Source: Sulfitobacter sp. CW3 (GTDB lineage: Bacteria > Pseudomonadota > Alphaproteobacteria > Rhodobacterales > Rhodobacteraceae). Taken from it: a stretch of DNA of 64,000 nt. Shown here one piece after another: positions 35,101 to 42,082 of the stretch. Under the pieces are notes generated by a model, which saw nothing but the letters and a program-made list of their open reading frames with translations, made no database searches and was not told where the DNA came from. The translations under genes were made by a program, and so were the position numbers. Position 1 is the stretch's first letter, and each line of letters begins with the position of its first letter. The stretch is from the NCBI RefSeq assembly GCF_019392245.1, contig NZ_JAHXRL010000002.1, positions 558,001 to 622,000 of the forward strand. The letters run 5' to 3'.

Positions 35101-36693
35101 GAAGAAATGGCTCAGCGGGCGGTACTGGTTCGACAGAACCGCAGATGGTGTATCATCGCCCATCGATGCCAACGGCTCTTTGCCATCCTCGGCCATAGGG
35201 GCAAGGATTTGCTCAAGGTCTTCGATGGTATAGCCGGCGGCCACCTGACGGCGGCGCAATTCATTGCCTTCAAACAAGGGCTTTTCGTCGATATCGCCTA
35301 ACGCCTCGTCAAGTTCGTTGATTTTGCCGACCCATTCGCCAAACGGACGGGATGCCGCCAGTTTGTCTTTGATCTCGGTATCGCCGAACATCTTGCCTTC
35401 TTCGATGTCCACGGCCAGCAACTGGCCGGGGCCAAGCGCGCCTTTATGGATAACATTGGCTTCGTCCTGCGGGACCATGCCTGCCTCGGACCCGGCGATC
35501 AGCATGCCGTCGGCGGTGACGACATAGCGCATCGGGCGCAGACCGTTGCGGTCAAGACCAGCGCAAACCCAGCGGCCATCGGTCATGGCAAGGGCAGCAG
35601 GGCCGTCCCATGGTTCCATCACCGAGTTGCAATAGGAATACATGTCGCGCCACGCTTCGGGCAGTTCGACCGCTTGCTTAGACCATGATTCAGGCACCAG
35701 CATGGTTTTCGCCATCGGCGCGTTGCGGCCTGCGCGAACCAGAACCTCGAACACGGCGTCCAAGGCGGCAGAGTCAGACGACCCCGCAGCAACGATTGGT
35801 TTGATGTCTTCGGCCATGTCACCGAACGTGCCTGACGCCATGCGGATTTCGTGCGACTTCATCCAGTTCAGGTTGCCCTTAAGGGTGTTGATCTCGCCGT
35901 TGTGGGCCAACATGCGGAAGGGTTGCGCCAGCCACCACTGTGGGAATGTGTTGGTGGAATAACGCTGGTGATAGATCGCAAAGGCGGATTCGAACCGGTC
36001 ATCCATCAGATCGGGATAGAAGTTGGCCACGTCTTGGGCCAGCATCATGCCTTTGTAGATGATCGACCGGCAAGACATCGACGCGATATAAAGGGTCGGC
36101 ACCTGTGCGGCGAGTGCTGCTTTCTCGATCCGGCGGCGGATGACATACAGCTCGCGCTCAAATGTTTCTTCGTCCACGCCTTTGGCGTTAGAGATCAGGA
36201 TTTGTTCGATCTCGGGGCGGGTCGCGTTGGCCTTTTCACCCAGCACAGAGATATCGACCGGCACGTGGCGCCAGCCGTAAATGTAATAGCCCATGCGCAG
36301 CACTTCGGTTTCCACGATGGTCCGGCATGTTTCTTGCGCGGCAAAGTTGGTGCGCGGCAGGAACACCTGACCGACAGCGATCAATTCACCTTCGCGGGGG
36401 CTGTGGCCGGTGCGGCGAACCTGATCGTAGAAGAAATTAACGGGGATCTGTACGTGAATACCCGCGCCATCGCCGGTTTTTCCGTCGGCATCGACAGCAC
36501 CGCGGTGCCAGATTGCTTTCAGCGCCTTGATGCCCGACAAAACCACATCGCGGCTGCACGAGCCGTCGATGTTTACAACAAGGCCAACACCACAGGAAGA
36601 ATGCTCTTCTTCCTCGGAGTACAGGCCGTTTTCGGCCATATACGCGCGTTTCGCTTCTTCGCGGGCCACCCAGGCGTCATCATACTTGGTCAT
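32161..36693 (-). CDS. gltB: Glutamate synthase (NADPH) large subunit
   Basis: The 1510-residue subunit makes glutamate from glutamine and 2-oxoglutarate. A 33-residue propeptide precedes Cys34 (EEEHSSCGVGLV), the glutaminase nucleophile once exposed. The central and FMN-binding synthase domains follow, with RISGIGTTGIQRKAE and the loop of conserved glycines HNGGTGASPATSIKYAGLPWE. The 3Fe-4S cluster ligands are in CIMVRQCQSNTCPVGVCT. The GXGXG C-terminal helix domain includes IVVRPSMASTITAAENTIIGNTVLYGATKG. Its ATG overlaps the stop of the GFA gene (ATGA), so translation is coupled to that gene, which separates it from gltD. Confidence 0.98.
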   Translation of the reverse strand: MTKYDDAWVAREEAKRAYMAENGLYSEEEEHSSCGVGLVVNIDGSCSRDVVLSGIKALKAIWHRGAVDADGKTGDGAGIHVQIPVNFFYDQVRRTGHSPREGELIAVGQVFLPRTNFAAQETCRTIVETEVLRMGYYIYGWRHVPVDISVLGEKANATRPEIEQILISNAKGVDEETFERELYVIRRRIEKAALAAQVPTLYIASMSCRSIIYKGMMLAQDVANFYPDLMDDRFESAFAIYHQRYSTNTFPQWWLAQPFRMLAHNGEINTLKGNLNWMKSHEIRMASGTFGDMAEDIKPIVAAGSSDSAALDAVFEVLVRAGRNAPMAKTMLVPESWSKQAVELPEAWRDMYSYCNSVMEPWDGPAALAMTDGRWVCAGLDRNGLRPMRYVVTADGMLIAGSEAGMVPQDEANVIHKGALGPGQLLAVDIEEGKMFGDTEIKDKLAASRPFGEWVGKINELDEALGDIDEKPLFEGNELRRRQVAAGYTIEDLEQILAPMAEDGKEPLASMGDDTPSAVLSNQYRPLSHFFRQNFSQVTNPPIDSLREFRVMSLKTRFGNLKNVLDESSAQTEILVLDSPFLANAQFDQLMGEFNADSVTIDCTFEPGGSNLNDGLRRIRDEAEDAVRSGAGHIVLTDQFSGEGRVAMPMILATSAVHSQLTRKGLRTFTSLNVRSAECVDPHYFAVLIGCGATVVNAYLAEDSLADRIDRGLLDVNLTQAMSRYREAIDQGLLKIMAKMGISVISSYRGGLNFEAVGLSRAMCAEYFPGMTSRISGIGTTGIQRKAEAVHDRGWKGDAVVMPIGGFYKARTSGETHAWEASSMHMLQMACNKASYQMWKQYSAKMQSNPPIHLRDLLDIKPLGAAIPIEEVESITAIRKRFVTPGMSLGALSPEAHKTLNVAMNRIGAKSDSGEGGEDPAHFVPESNGDNPSAKIKQVASGRFGVTAEYLNQCEELEIKVAQGAKPGEGGQLPGMKVTDLIARLRHSTKGVTLISPPPHHDIYSIEDLAQLIYDLKQINPRCKVTVKLVASSGVGTIAAGVAKAKADIILISGHNGGTGASPATSIKYAGLPWEMGLTEAHQVLSMNNLRDRVTLRTDGGLRTGRDIVMAAMMGAEEYGIGTAALIAMGCIMVRQCQSNTCPVGVCTQDEALRGKFTGNADKVVNLITFYATEVRELLASIGARSLDDVIGRADLLAQVSRGSAHLDDLDLNPLLITVDGASEIVYDRNKPRNAVLDTLDAEIVRDAARFLEDGEKMQLSYAVQNTHRTVGTRTSSHIISRFGMNNQLQPDHLTVKLTGSAGQSLGAFAAPGLKLEVSGDANDYVGKGLSGGTIVVRPSMASTITAAENTIIGNTVLYGATKGFLFAAGRAGERFAVRNSGAHVVIEGCGSNGCEYMTGGVAVILGSIGANFGAGMTGGMAYLYDPEGRADSMLNTETLVTCPVTVDHWENELKTLIERHLEETNSRKAADILQHWSIEKDHFVQICPKEMLIHIPAPLSHETKAIPAE

Positions 36694-37133
36694 TGGGTTT
36701 CTCCTTCATCGGGCGCAAACAGCGCAAAAGTTTGTTTTCTAGTCAGTTTCTGATGATCGTCGGCTAAGGTATATCCCTGCGGACAATCATCAGTGAAATA
36801 TTCTATTGCCAATGTGGCACCGCCTGCGTTTTCAAACAGGCCGGCTGCCAGATTGCGCGAATTGTCGTGGATCAACCCGTACCAAAGCGTCGATCCGCAC
36901 TCCTCGCAAAAGGCACGCTGCGCCCAATCCGAGGATTTGAAGACTTTGACCGGCCCGTTCATGACAATGCTGTCCTGATCGGTGCGGATGTTCACGAAAA
37001 CCGAAGACGTATGTTGCTGACACATGATGCAATGACAGGCCCGCAAAATGGGGTCAGACGCGGTCGCTGTGACCGTGACTGCACCGCACAAGCAGCGACC
37101 TGACAATTCCAGTGGTGTCTGATCTTCGTTCAA
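36690..37133 (-). CDS. GFA family (glutathione-dependent formaldehyde-activating enzyme-like) zinc protein
   Basis: The 147-residue protein has the cysteine pattern of the GFA/CENP-V fold: CLCGAV near 14, CHCIMCQQH near 33, and CEECGSTLWY near 75. These bind zinc. The founding member was thought to form S-hydroxymethylglutathione; most relatives are of unknown activity. It sits between gltD and gltB, 33 bases after gltD, and overlaps gltB by four bases, so it is made with glutamate synthase. Whether it serves GOGAT function is unknown. Confidence 0.88.
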   Translation of the reverse strand: MNEDQTPLELSGRCLCGAVTVTATASDPILRACHCIMCQQHTSSVFVNIRTDQDSIVMNGPVKVFKSSDWAQRAFCEECGSTLWYGLIHDNSRNLAAGLFENAGGATLAIEYFTDDCPQGYTLADDHQKLTRKQTFALFAPDEGETQ

Positions 37134-37166
37134 TTTTAGCTTCCCAATCTGGTGGCTATTGGCAGG

Positions 37167-38600
37167 TTATTCAGCGGCGATGGCGGTCGTCGCGCCCATA
37201 TTCTCTAGGATCGCCTGCGCGCAATCACGCCCGTCTTTAATCGCCCAAACAACCAACGATGCACCGCGTACGATGTCACCAACGGCATAGACACCATCAA
37301 GTTCGGTCGCACCGGTGATGTAATCGGCCTTGATCGTGCCCCAACGGTTCACGGGCAGTTCCGGCGTGCTCCATAAGGTTGGCAGATCCTCGGGCTCAAA
37401 ACCAAGCGCCATGATGACCAGATCGGCCTCTTCAACGTAATCGGCCCCCTCGATCACTTCGGGTGCCTGACGGCCTGTGGCATCAGGCGCGCCAAGACGC
37501 ATCTTTTGCACCATAACACCTGTCACTGGATCGCCGACAAAACCCTTGGGCGCAGACAGCCACTCGAACACCACGCCTTCTTCCTCGGCGTTTTGCACTT
37601 CGCGCTGAGAGCCGGGCATGTTGGCGCGGTCACGGCGGTATAGACACTTGACGGATGTAGCACCCTGACGGATCGACGTGCGCACGCAGTCCATCGCGGT
37701 ATCGCCACCGCCGATGACAACAACCTTTTTGCCATGGGCATTCAAACGACCGGATTCAAATTCCTCGACGGTGTCGCCAAAGCTTTTGCGGTTGCTGACG
37801 GTCAGGAAATCAATCGCACGCTCAAGACCGACGCCACCGACACCGGGGGCCTGAATCTCGCGGGTTTTGTACACACCAGTCGCGATGATCACCGCGTCAT
37901 GCTTGGCCCGGATATCGGCAAAGCTGATGTCGACGCCGACATTACAGTTCAGTTCAAACTTTACACCACCTTCGGCTAGCTGGTCATTGCGGCGCATCAC
38001 CACGTCTTTTTCCAGCTTGAAACCGGGGATGCCGTAGGTCAGCAAACCACCCGCGCGGTCATAGCGGTCATAGATGGTGACCTGCACACCCTGACGGCGC
38101 AGCACGTCAGCAGCGGCCAAACCACCGGGGCCCGCGCCAATGATACCGACGGATTCAGTGCGCTCTGAGTGTGGCTTGATCGCTTGCACCCAACCATTTT
38201 CCCACGCGGTATCCGTGATGTATTTTTCCACCGATCCGATGGTCACAGTGCCGTGGCCGGACTGTTCAATCACGCAATTGCCTTCGCACAGGCGATCCTG
38301 CGGGCAGATACGGCCGCAAATCTCGGGGAAGGTATTGGTGGCTTGCGACACTTCATACGCTTCTTTCAGACGCCCTTCGGCAGTCAGACGCAGCCAGTCG
38401 GGGATGTTATTGTGCAACGGACAGTGGGTCTGACAGTATGGAACACCACACTGGCTACAGCGGCTGGACTGCTCTTTTGCTTTCTCATCCGCGTATTCTG
38501 CGTAAATCTCGTTGAAATCTTCACGGCGCAGATTCGGGAGCCGTTTTTCAGGCATGTCTCTTGAAACCGTTATAAACTTGAGCATTGGCTGCTTGGCCAT
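37167..38600 (-). CDS. gltD: Glutamate synthase (NADPH) small subunit
   Basis: The 477-residue flavoprotein feeds electrons from NADPH to GltB. The N-terminal 4Fe-4S segment is SSRCSQCGVPYCQTHCPLHNNIP (about 46-68), with a second Cys cluster CGRICPQDRLCEGNC. FAD binding is at VGIIGAGPGGLAAADVLRRQG and NADPH binding at KVVVIGGGDTAMDCVRTSIRQGA. The C-terminus ends GVYAVGDIVRGASLVVWAIKDGRDCA, the usual FAD-contact motif. The start is ATG 38600 rather than 38672, matching the family N-terminus. It leads the gltD-GFA-gltB operon and is divergent from uppP with 224 bases between. Confidence 0.97.
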   Translation of the reverse strand: MAKQPMLKFITVSRDMPEKRLPNLRREDFNEIYAEYADEKAKEQSSRCSQCGVPYCQTHCPLHNNIPDWLRLTAEGRLKEAYEVSQATNTFPEICGRICPQDRLCEGNCVIEQSGHGTVTIGSVEKYITDTAWENGWVQAIKPHSERTESVGIIGAGPGGLAAADVLRRQGVQVTIYDRYDRAGGLLTYGIPGFKLEKDVVMRRNDQLAEGGVKFELNCNVGVDISFADIRAKHDAVIIATGVYKTREIQAPGVGGVGLERAIDFLTVSNRKSFGDTVEEFESGRLNAHGKKVVVIGGGDTAMDCVRTSIRQGATSVKCLYRRDRANMPGSQREVQNAEEEGVVFEWLSAPKGFVGDPVTGVMVQKMRLGAPDATGRQAPEVIEGADYVEEADLVIMALGFEPEDLPTLWSTPELPVNRWGTIKADYITGATELDGVYAVGDIVRGASLVVWAIKDGRDCAQAILENMGATTAIAAE

Positions 38601-38824
38601 GATTAAAAACTCCGCCTGAAAAACTTTGTTAGCCTCCCTTACACAAATGCGAAATGATAATAAAGGCAGCATTGCTGACCTTTATGCAGATTTTTTCGCA
38701 CGATCAAATTGGATATCACCTTTTTGGCGAAATATTAGGTCCGATCCGGAATAAACATAGCGCTTTGCATTCTTTACGGTGGGTTTATACCTCGCGCTAA
38801 ACATAAAAACCGCAGGCCCGTATC

Positions 38825-39628
38825 ATGACATTGTTCCAAATTTTGCTCGTCGCCATCATCCAAGGGCTGACCGAATTCCTGCCGGTATCCTCTTCAGGGC
38901 ATCTTATTCTATTACCGTTTTTGACAGGTGGCCCCGATCAGGGGTTGGCGATCGATGTCGCCGTTCACGTAGGGACATTGCTGGCGGTGATCCTCTATTT
39001 CTGGGCAGAGGTCGCCGAAGCCACCATTGGCCTTGGCCGTTTAGTGCGGGGCAAGGTCGATACCCGCGGCGCGCGCACCGCACTTTTGCTGATTGTCGCG
39101 ACACTGCCGGTTCTGGCGGTCGGGCTGCTGTTCAAGCTTTTGGGCATTGATGAAATGCTTCGGTCTGTCGCCGTGATCGGCTGGACCATGCTGATCTTTG
39201 GCCTTGTCCTGTATTGGGCGGACAAAACCGGTGCCAAGTCGCGCAGCACCACCGACTGGCGTATGAAAGATGCGGTCTGGATGGGCCTTGCTCAGGCCGT
39301 CGCGCTGATCCCCGGAACGTCGCGGTCAGGCATCACCATTACGGCGGCCCGCAAGCTTGGCTATGACCGCGCCAGCGCGGCAACCTTATCGATGTTGATG
39401 TCGATCCCAACGATCCTGGCCTCAGGCGCGTTATTATCGCTGGATGTGATCGGAGAGGCCGATTGGCAATTGGCCAAAGACGCATCAATCGCTGCGGCAT
39501 TCGCCTTTGTCGCGGCAATGCTGGCACTGGTGCTGATGATGCGCCTGCTGCGCAGCGTCAGCTTTACACCCTATGTCATCTACCGCGTTATACTGGGTGT
39601 TGCACTGCTGGCGTACGCCTATTCGTAA
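38825..39628 (+). CDS. uppP: Undecaprenyl-diphosphatase (BacA/UppP)
   Basis: This 267-residue inner-membrane phosphatase recycles undecaprenyl diphosphate to the monophosphate for peptidoglycan and polysaccharide assembly, and overexpression confers bacitracin resistance. Both family motifs are present: IIQGLTEFLPVSSSGHLILL near 15 (Glu-rich/SSSGH) and LIPGTSRSGITITAARKLGYDRASAA near 160 (PGxSRSG). About eight hydrophobic segments are seen. It is monocistronic, followed by a bidirectional terminator. Confidence 0.96.
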   Translation: MTLFQILLVAIIQGLTEFLPVSSSGHLILLPFLTGGPDQGLAIDVAVHVGTLLAVILYFWAEVAEATIGLGRLVRGKVDTRGARTALLLIVATLPVLAVGLLFKLLGIDEMLRSVAVIGWTMLIFGLVLYWADKTGAKSRSTTDWRMKDAVWMGLAQAVALIPGTSRSGITITAARKLGYDRASAATLSMLMSIPTILASGALLSLDVIGEADWQLAKDASIAAAFAFVAAMLALVLMMRLLRSVSFTPYVIYRVILGVALLAYAYS

Positions 39629-39632
39629 ACGC

Positions 39633-39667
39633 AAAAAGGCCCCGCCACAGTGGGCAGGGCCTTTTGC
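39633..39667. terminator. Bidirectional terminator between uppP and the NDUFA9-like gene
   Basis: AAAAGGCCCCGCC pairs with GGCAGGGCCTTTT with one mismatch. A-run and T-run flanks serve the two convergent genes. Confidence 0.9.
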
Positions 39668-39682
39668 AAAAACATAGGTGGA

Positions 39683-40666
39683 TTAGCTGCGCAGATCCTT
39701 GGCCGAGGCCATAATATCATCGTACTGCCCCGAAGGACGGAAGCGCCACAGATAATCCGGCAGAACCGAAGACATCGACACAGGCGCAATACCAAGCGTA
39801 TCGAAACCCTTGGCCCCCTCAGCGACCACATTGTCATGCGCCAAATTTTTGACCTGATCACGTGTGACCATGAAATTCTTAACCAAGCCAAGCGTAACCG
39901 CCTGCAAAAGATCAAAGGCACCTGCCATAATCTTGGCCAAGGACATCGGCACCGACCACACCAAACGGCGGCGATGCACGACATCCAACATCCGCTTCAT
40001 CAATGCGCGAAAGCTTTCCACATCCGGTCCGCCCAGCTCGTAAACACCTGCGGGCGCGTCACCAGTCACGGCCATCTCGGCCACGTGAGCCACGTCATCC
40101 ACATATACCGGCTGAAACAAAGTATCGCCACCAACCACTGGCACCACCGGGCTAAGACGCGTCATGCCCGCAAACCGGTTAAAGAATTCATCCTCAGGCC
40201 CGAACACGATCGAAGGGCGCAGAATGACGGCGTCCGGCACGTGCTTCAACACAGCCGCCTCGCCCATCGCTTTGGTTTGCGCATATTCGCTTGCCGATTC
40301 AGTATCCGCACCAATGGCCGAAATATGAACCAGCCGGCTGATACCTTCGGCGGCGGCGATCCGGGCAATCCGCTCCGCACCATCCGCTTGAATAACTTCG
40401 AACGTGCTTTTGCCGGTTTCAGCCAGAATACCCACGCAATTCACAACCGCATCGGCGCCCTGCAACGCGGCACGCACCGACGCGTCATCGCGAATATTGC
40501 AGAAAACCGGCTCAACCTGTCCGACAGCACCATAAGGGCGCACAAAAATCGCCTCGTTCGGGCGGCGAACCGCAACACGAACACGCCATCCAGCCTTGGC
40601 CATACGGCGCACAATGTAACGCCCGACAAACCCCGAGCCGCCATAGATCGTCACCAGCTTTGACAT
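39683..40666 (-). CDS. Complex I NDUFA9-like NAD(P)-binding subunit
   Basis: The 327-residue atypical SDR has the Rossmann motif LVTIYGGSGFVGRYIVRRMAKAGWRVRVAVRRP, then NCVGIL, HISAIGADTESASEYAQTKAMGEAAVL (with Tyr-x3-Lys) and ILRPSIVFGPEDEFFNRFA. This is the pattern of NDUFA9, an accessory subunit that in mitochondria and some alphaproteobacteria binds NADPH in complex I. The nuo genes are not in the window. ATG 40666 with AGGAG upstream is used. Confidence 0.88.
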   Translation of the reverse strand: MSKLVTIYGGSGFVGRYIVRRMAKAGWRVRVAVRRPNEAIFVRPYGAVGQVEPVFCNIRDDASVRAALQGADAVVNCVGILAETGKSTFEVIQADGAERIARIAAAEGISRLVHISAIGADTESASEYAQTKAMGEAAVLKHVPDAVILRPSIVFGPEDEFFNRFAGMTRLSPVVPVVGGDTLFQPVYVDDVAHVAEMAVTGDAPAGVYELGGPDVESFRALMKRMLDVVHRRRLVWSVPMSLAKIMAGAFDLLQAVTLGLVKNFMVTRDQVKNLAHDNVVAEGAKGFDTLGIAPVSMSSVLPDYLWRFRPSGQYDDIMASAKDLRS

Positions 40667-40821
40667 GATGATGCTCCTGTCCAGAAAATCTGATCGATAG
40701 ATACAGTTTTGCCTGTTTAGGAACAAGCTTCAAATCAGACCAGTTTGATCCAACTGCTGAAGACCCCATTACACCCCATGCCCCGCGCGGCAACTAGATG
40801 AAAGAATGTCAGCGAATCCAA

Positions 40822-40850
40822 TTGACACCCCCGCCCCGCACGATTAGAGC
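40822..40850 (+). promoter_or_regulatory. Candidate sigma-70 promoter for tRNA-Leu
   Basis: TTGACA at 40822-40827, a 17-base spacer and TAGAGC at 40845-40850 lie about 20 bases before the mature tRNA. The -35 box is perfect; the -10 box is weak. Confidence 0.5.
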
Positions 40851-40870
40851 AGCCCTCACAACCCCCCTGT

Positions 40871-40956
40871 GCCCAGGTGGCGGAATGGTAGACGCGCTAG
40901 CTTCAGGTGCTAGTACTGGCAACGGTGTGGAGGTTCGAGTCCTCTTCTGGGCACCA
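40871..40956 (+). tRNA. tRNA-Leu (CAG)
   Basis: The 86-base sequence folds as a class II tRNA. Acceptor GCCCAGG pairs with TCTGGGC, the anticodon stem CTAGC/GCTAG encloses the loop TTCAGGT with anticodon CAG at 40904-40906, a long variable arm lies at about 40914-40930, and GGTTCGAGTCC is the T arm. The CCA end is encoded at 40954-40956. A small inverted repeat TTACGAG/CTCGTAA (40962-40980) follows. An IS remnant lies directly downstream. Confidence 0.96.
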
Positions 40957-40984
40957 ATTTATTACGAGGATATCTCGTAAGATA

Positions 40985-41386
40985 CTGGTTGAGAATCACT
41001 TTAGCCAAACCCGATAATATGTGGTCAAGGAACCCATCCTTGCCATCCACCGAAATACGCACGTTTGAGCGCCGGAGACGGTCGGGCCAGACAAATGACG
41101 CGAACTGGCTGCGTTGGTGCGTGTTCATTCTAACCGGCGGGCCGAACGAGTGAATCGCCTCATTCAGCACATCGACGCAGAAGCCAGCCTCCAACGTATT
41201 TGATATCCGCGCATCAAACCTGATTTGGCCGAACCACATCCAGACCGCGCAGCAGATAGGGATAGGTCCCGTCCCCCTCCGCCGCGCTACTTTTGTTGGG
41301 CTTTTGATGGACCGACATAAGGCGCATCAGGCGGCTGGTCCGCTTTTCATCGAAGAAATGGTCTTCATCGCGAAGGTGCCTATTCC
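40985..41386 (-). pseudogene. Remnant of an IS3-family transposase (orfB), deleted and frameshifted
   Basis: Read on the complement, the first part (41386-41214) encodes KRTSRLMRLMSVHQKPNKSS then YPYLLRGLDVVRPNQV and a stop exactly where WCADI is expected in IS3 OrfB (TGG changed to TGA). CADI follows, then the frame jumps to ISNTLEAGFCVDVLNEAIHSFGPP, and MNTHQRSQFASF (normally NTDQGSQFTS, so catalytic Asp is changed to His). Near 41000 similarity to FLDNIFIERLWRSLKYE fades. About 30 codons between CADI and RISNT are missing. The orfA part and the inverted repeats are not found. Its right end stops at the GntR gene. It cannot be functional. Confidence 0.8.
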
Positions 41387-42069
41387 TCGGATGCCGCGTC
41401 TTGGTTTTGCAGCCAGCGCACAACGGAAACCCGCTTGGACTCCATGTGGTCGCGCAAGGTTTTTGCCAGCTTTTTGCCGTTTCTTTCGGCAACAAAGGTC
41501 AGTATCTTTTCATGCTCTTGCACGGCATCGTACCAACGCCCTTCGGTCATGTTGGCAAGGTAACGCGCCCGTTGCATGCGCAGCGACAGGGCCTGACAGG
41601 ATGTGGTCAAGGTATCATTCCGCGCGGCAAGCAAAATTGCGTGGTGAATTTTCTGGTTGATCGAGAAATAGCTGTCCAGATCACGGCGTTCGTAACTTTC
41701 GATCATCTGGCTGTGCAGGGCGCGGATTTCGTCGATTTCCGCATCGGTGATATGCTCGCATGCCAGTTCGCCGGATATGGCATCAAGCGCCCCGAGCACC
41801 GGAAAGACTTCGTTAACCTCGCTGACCGTAACCGTCGTCACCCAAGCACCGCGATTGGGTTCCAGCCTGACCAGCCCGTCTGACGCGAGTACTTTCAACG
41901 CCTCTCGTAGCGGCGTACGCGACACCCCAAACTGCGCGCAAAGATCCCTTTCCGGTACCTTTATGCCCGGTGCCAGTTCACCGCCAATGATAAGAAGTTG
42001 AAGGCGATCCACCAGCTCCCGATGGAGCGAGGTACGGGCGATCACTTGAGGGTTTTCTTGCTGTATCAT
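41380..42069 (-). CDS. GntR family transcriptional regulator, FadR/FCD subgroup
   Basis: The 229-residue protein has an N-terminal winged helix (about 12-80: LVDRLQLLIIGGELAPGIKVPERDLCAQFGVSRTPLREALKVLASDGLVRLEPNRGAWV) and a C-terminal FCD ligand domain (about 95-215) with FHxxI-like metal ligands in KIHHAILLAARN and EHEKILTFVAE. It lies 13 bases after the stop of the FAD/Fe-S dehydrogenase gene, in the same direction, so it probably shares its transcript and controls the surrounding catabolic genes. Its stop codon touches the IS remnant; the extreme C-terminus could have been altered by that event. Confidence 0.9.
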   Translation of the reverse strand: MIQQENPQVIARTSLHRELVDRLQLLIIGGELAPGIKVPERDLCAQFGVSRTPLREALKVLASDGLVRLEPNRGAWVTTVTVSEVNEVFPVLGALDAISGELACEHITDAEIDEIRALHSQMIESYERRDLDSYFSINQKIHHAILLAARNDTLTTSCQALSLRMQRARYLANMTEGRWYDAVQEHEKILTFVAERNGKKLAKTLRDHMESKRVSVVRWLQNQDAASEE

Positions 42070-42082
42070 CGGATAGTTTGCC

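Noticed and set aside
32815..35301. 828-codon open frame on the + strand
   Set aside because: It lies wholly opposite gltB and is rich in His, Arg and Gly as expected for a shadow of a high-GC gene. It has no family features.
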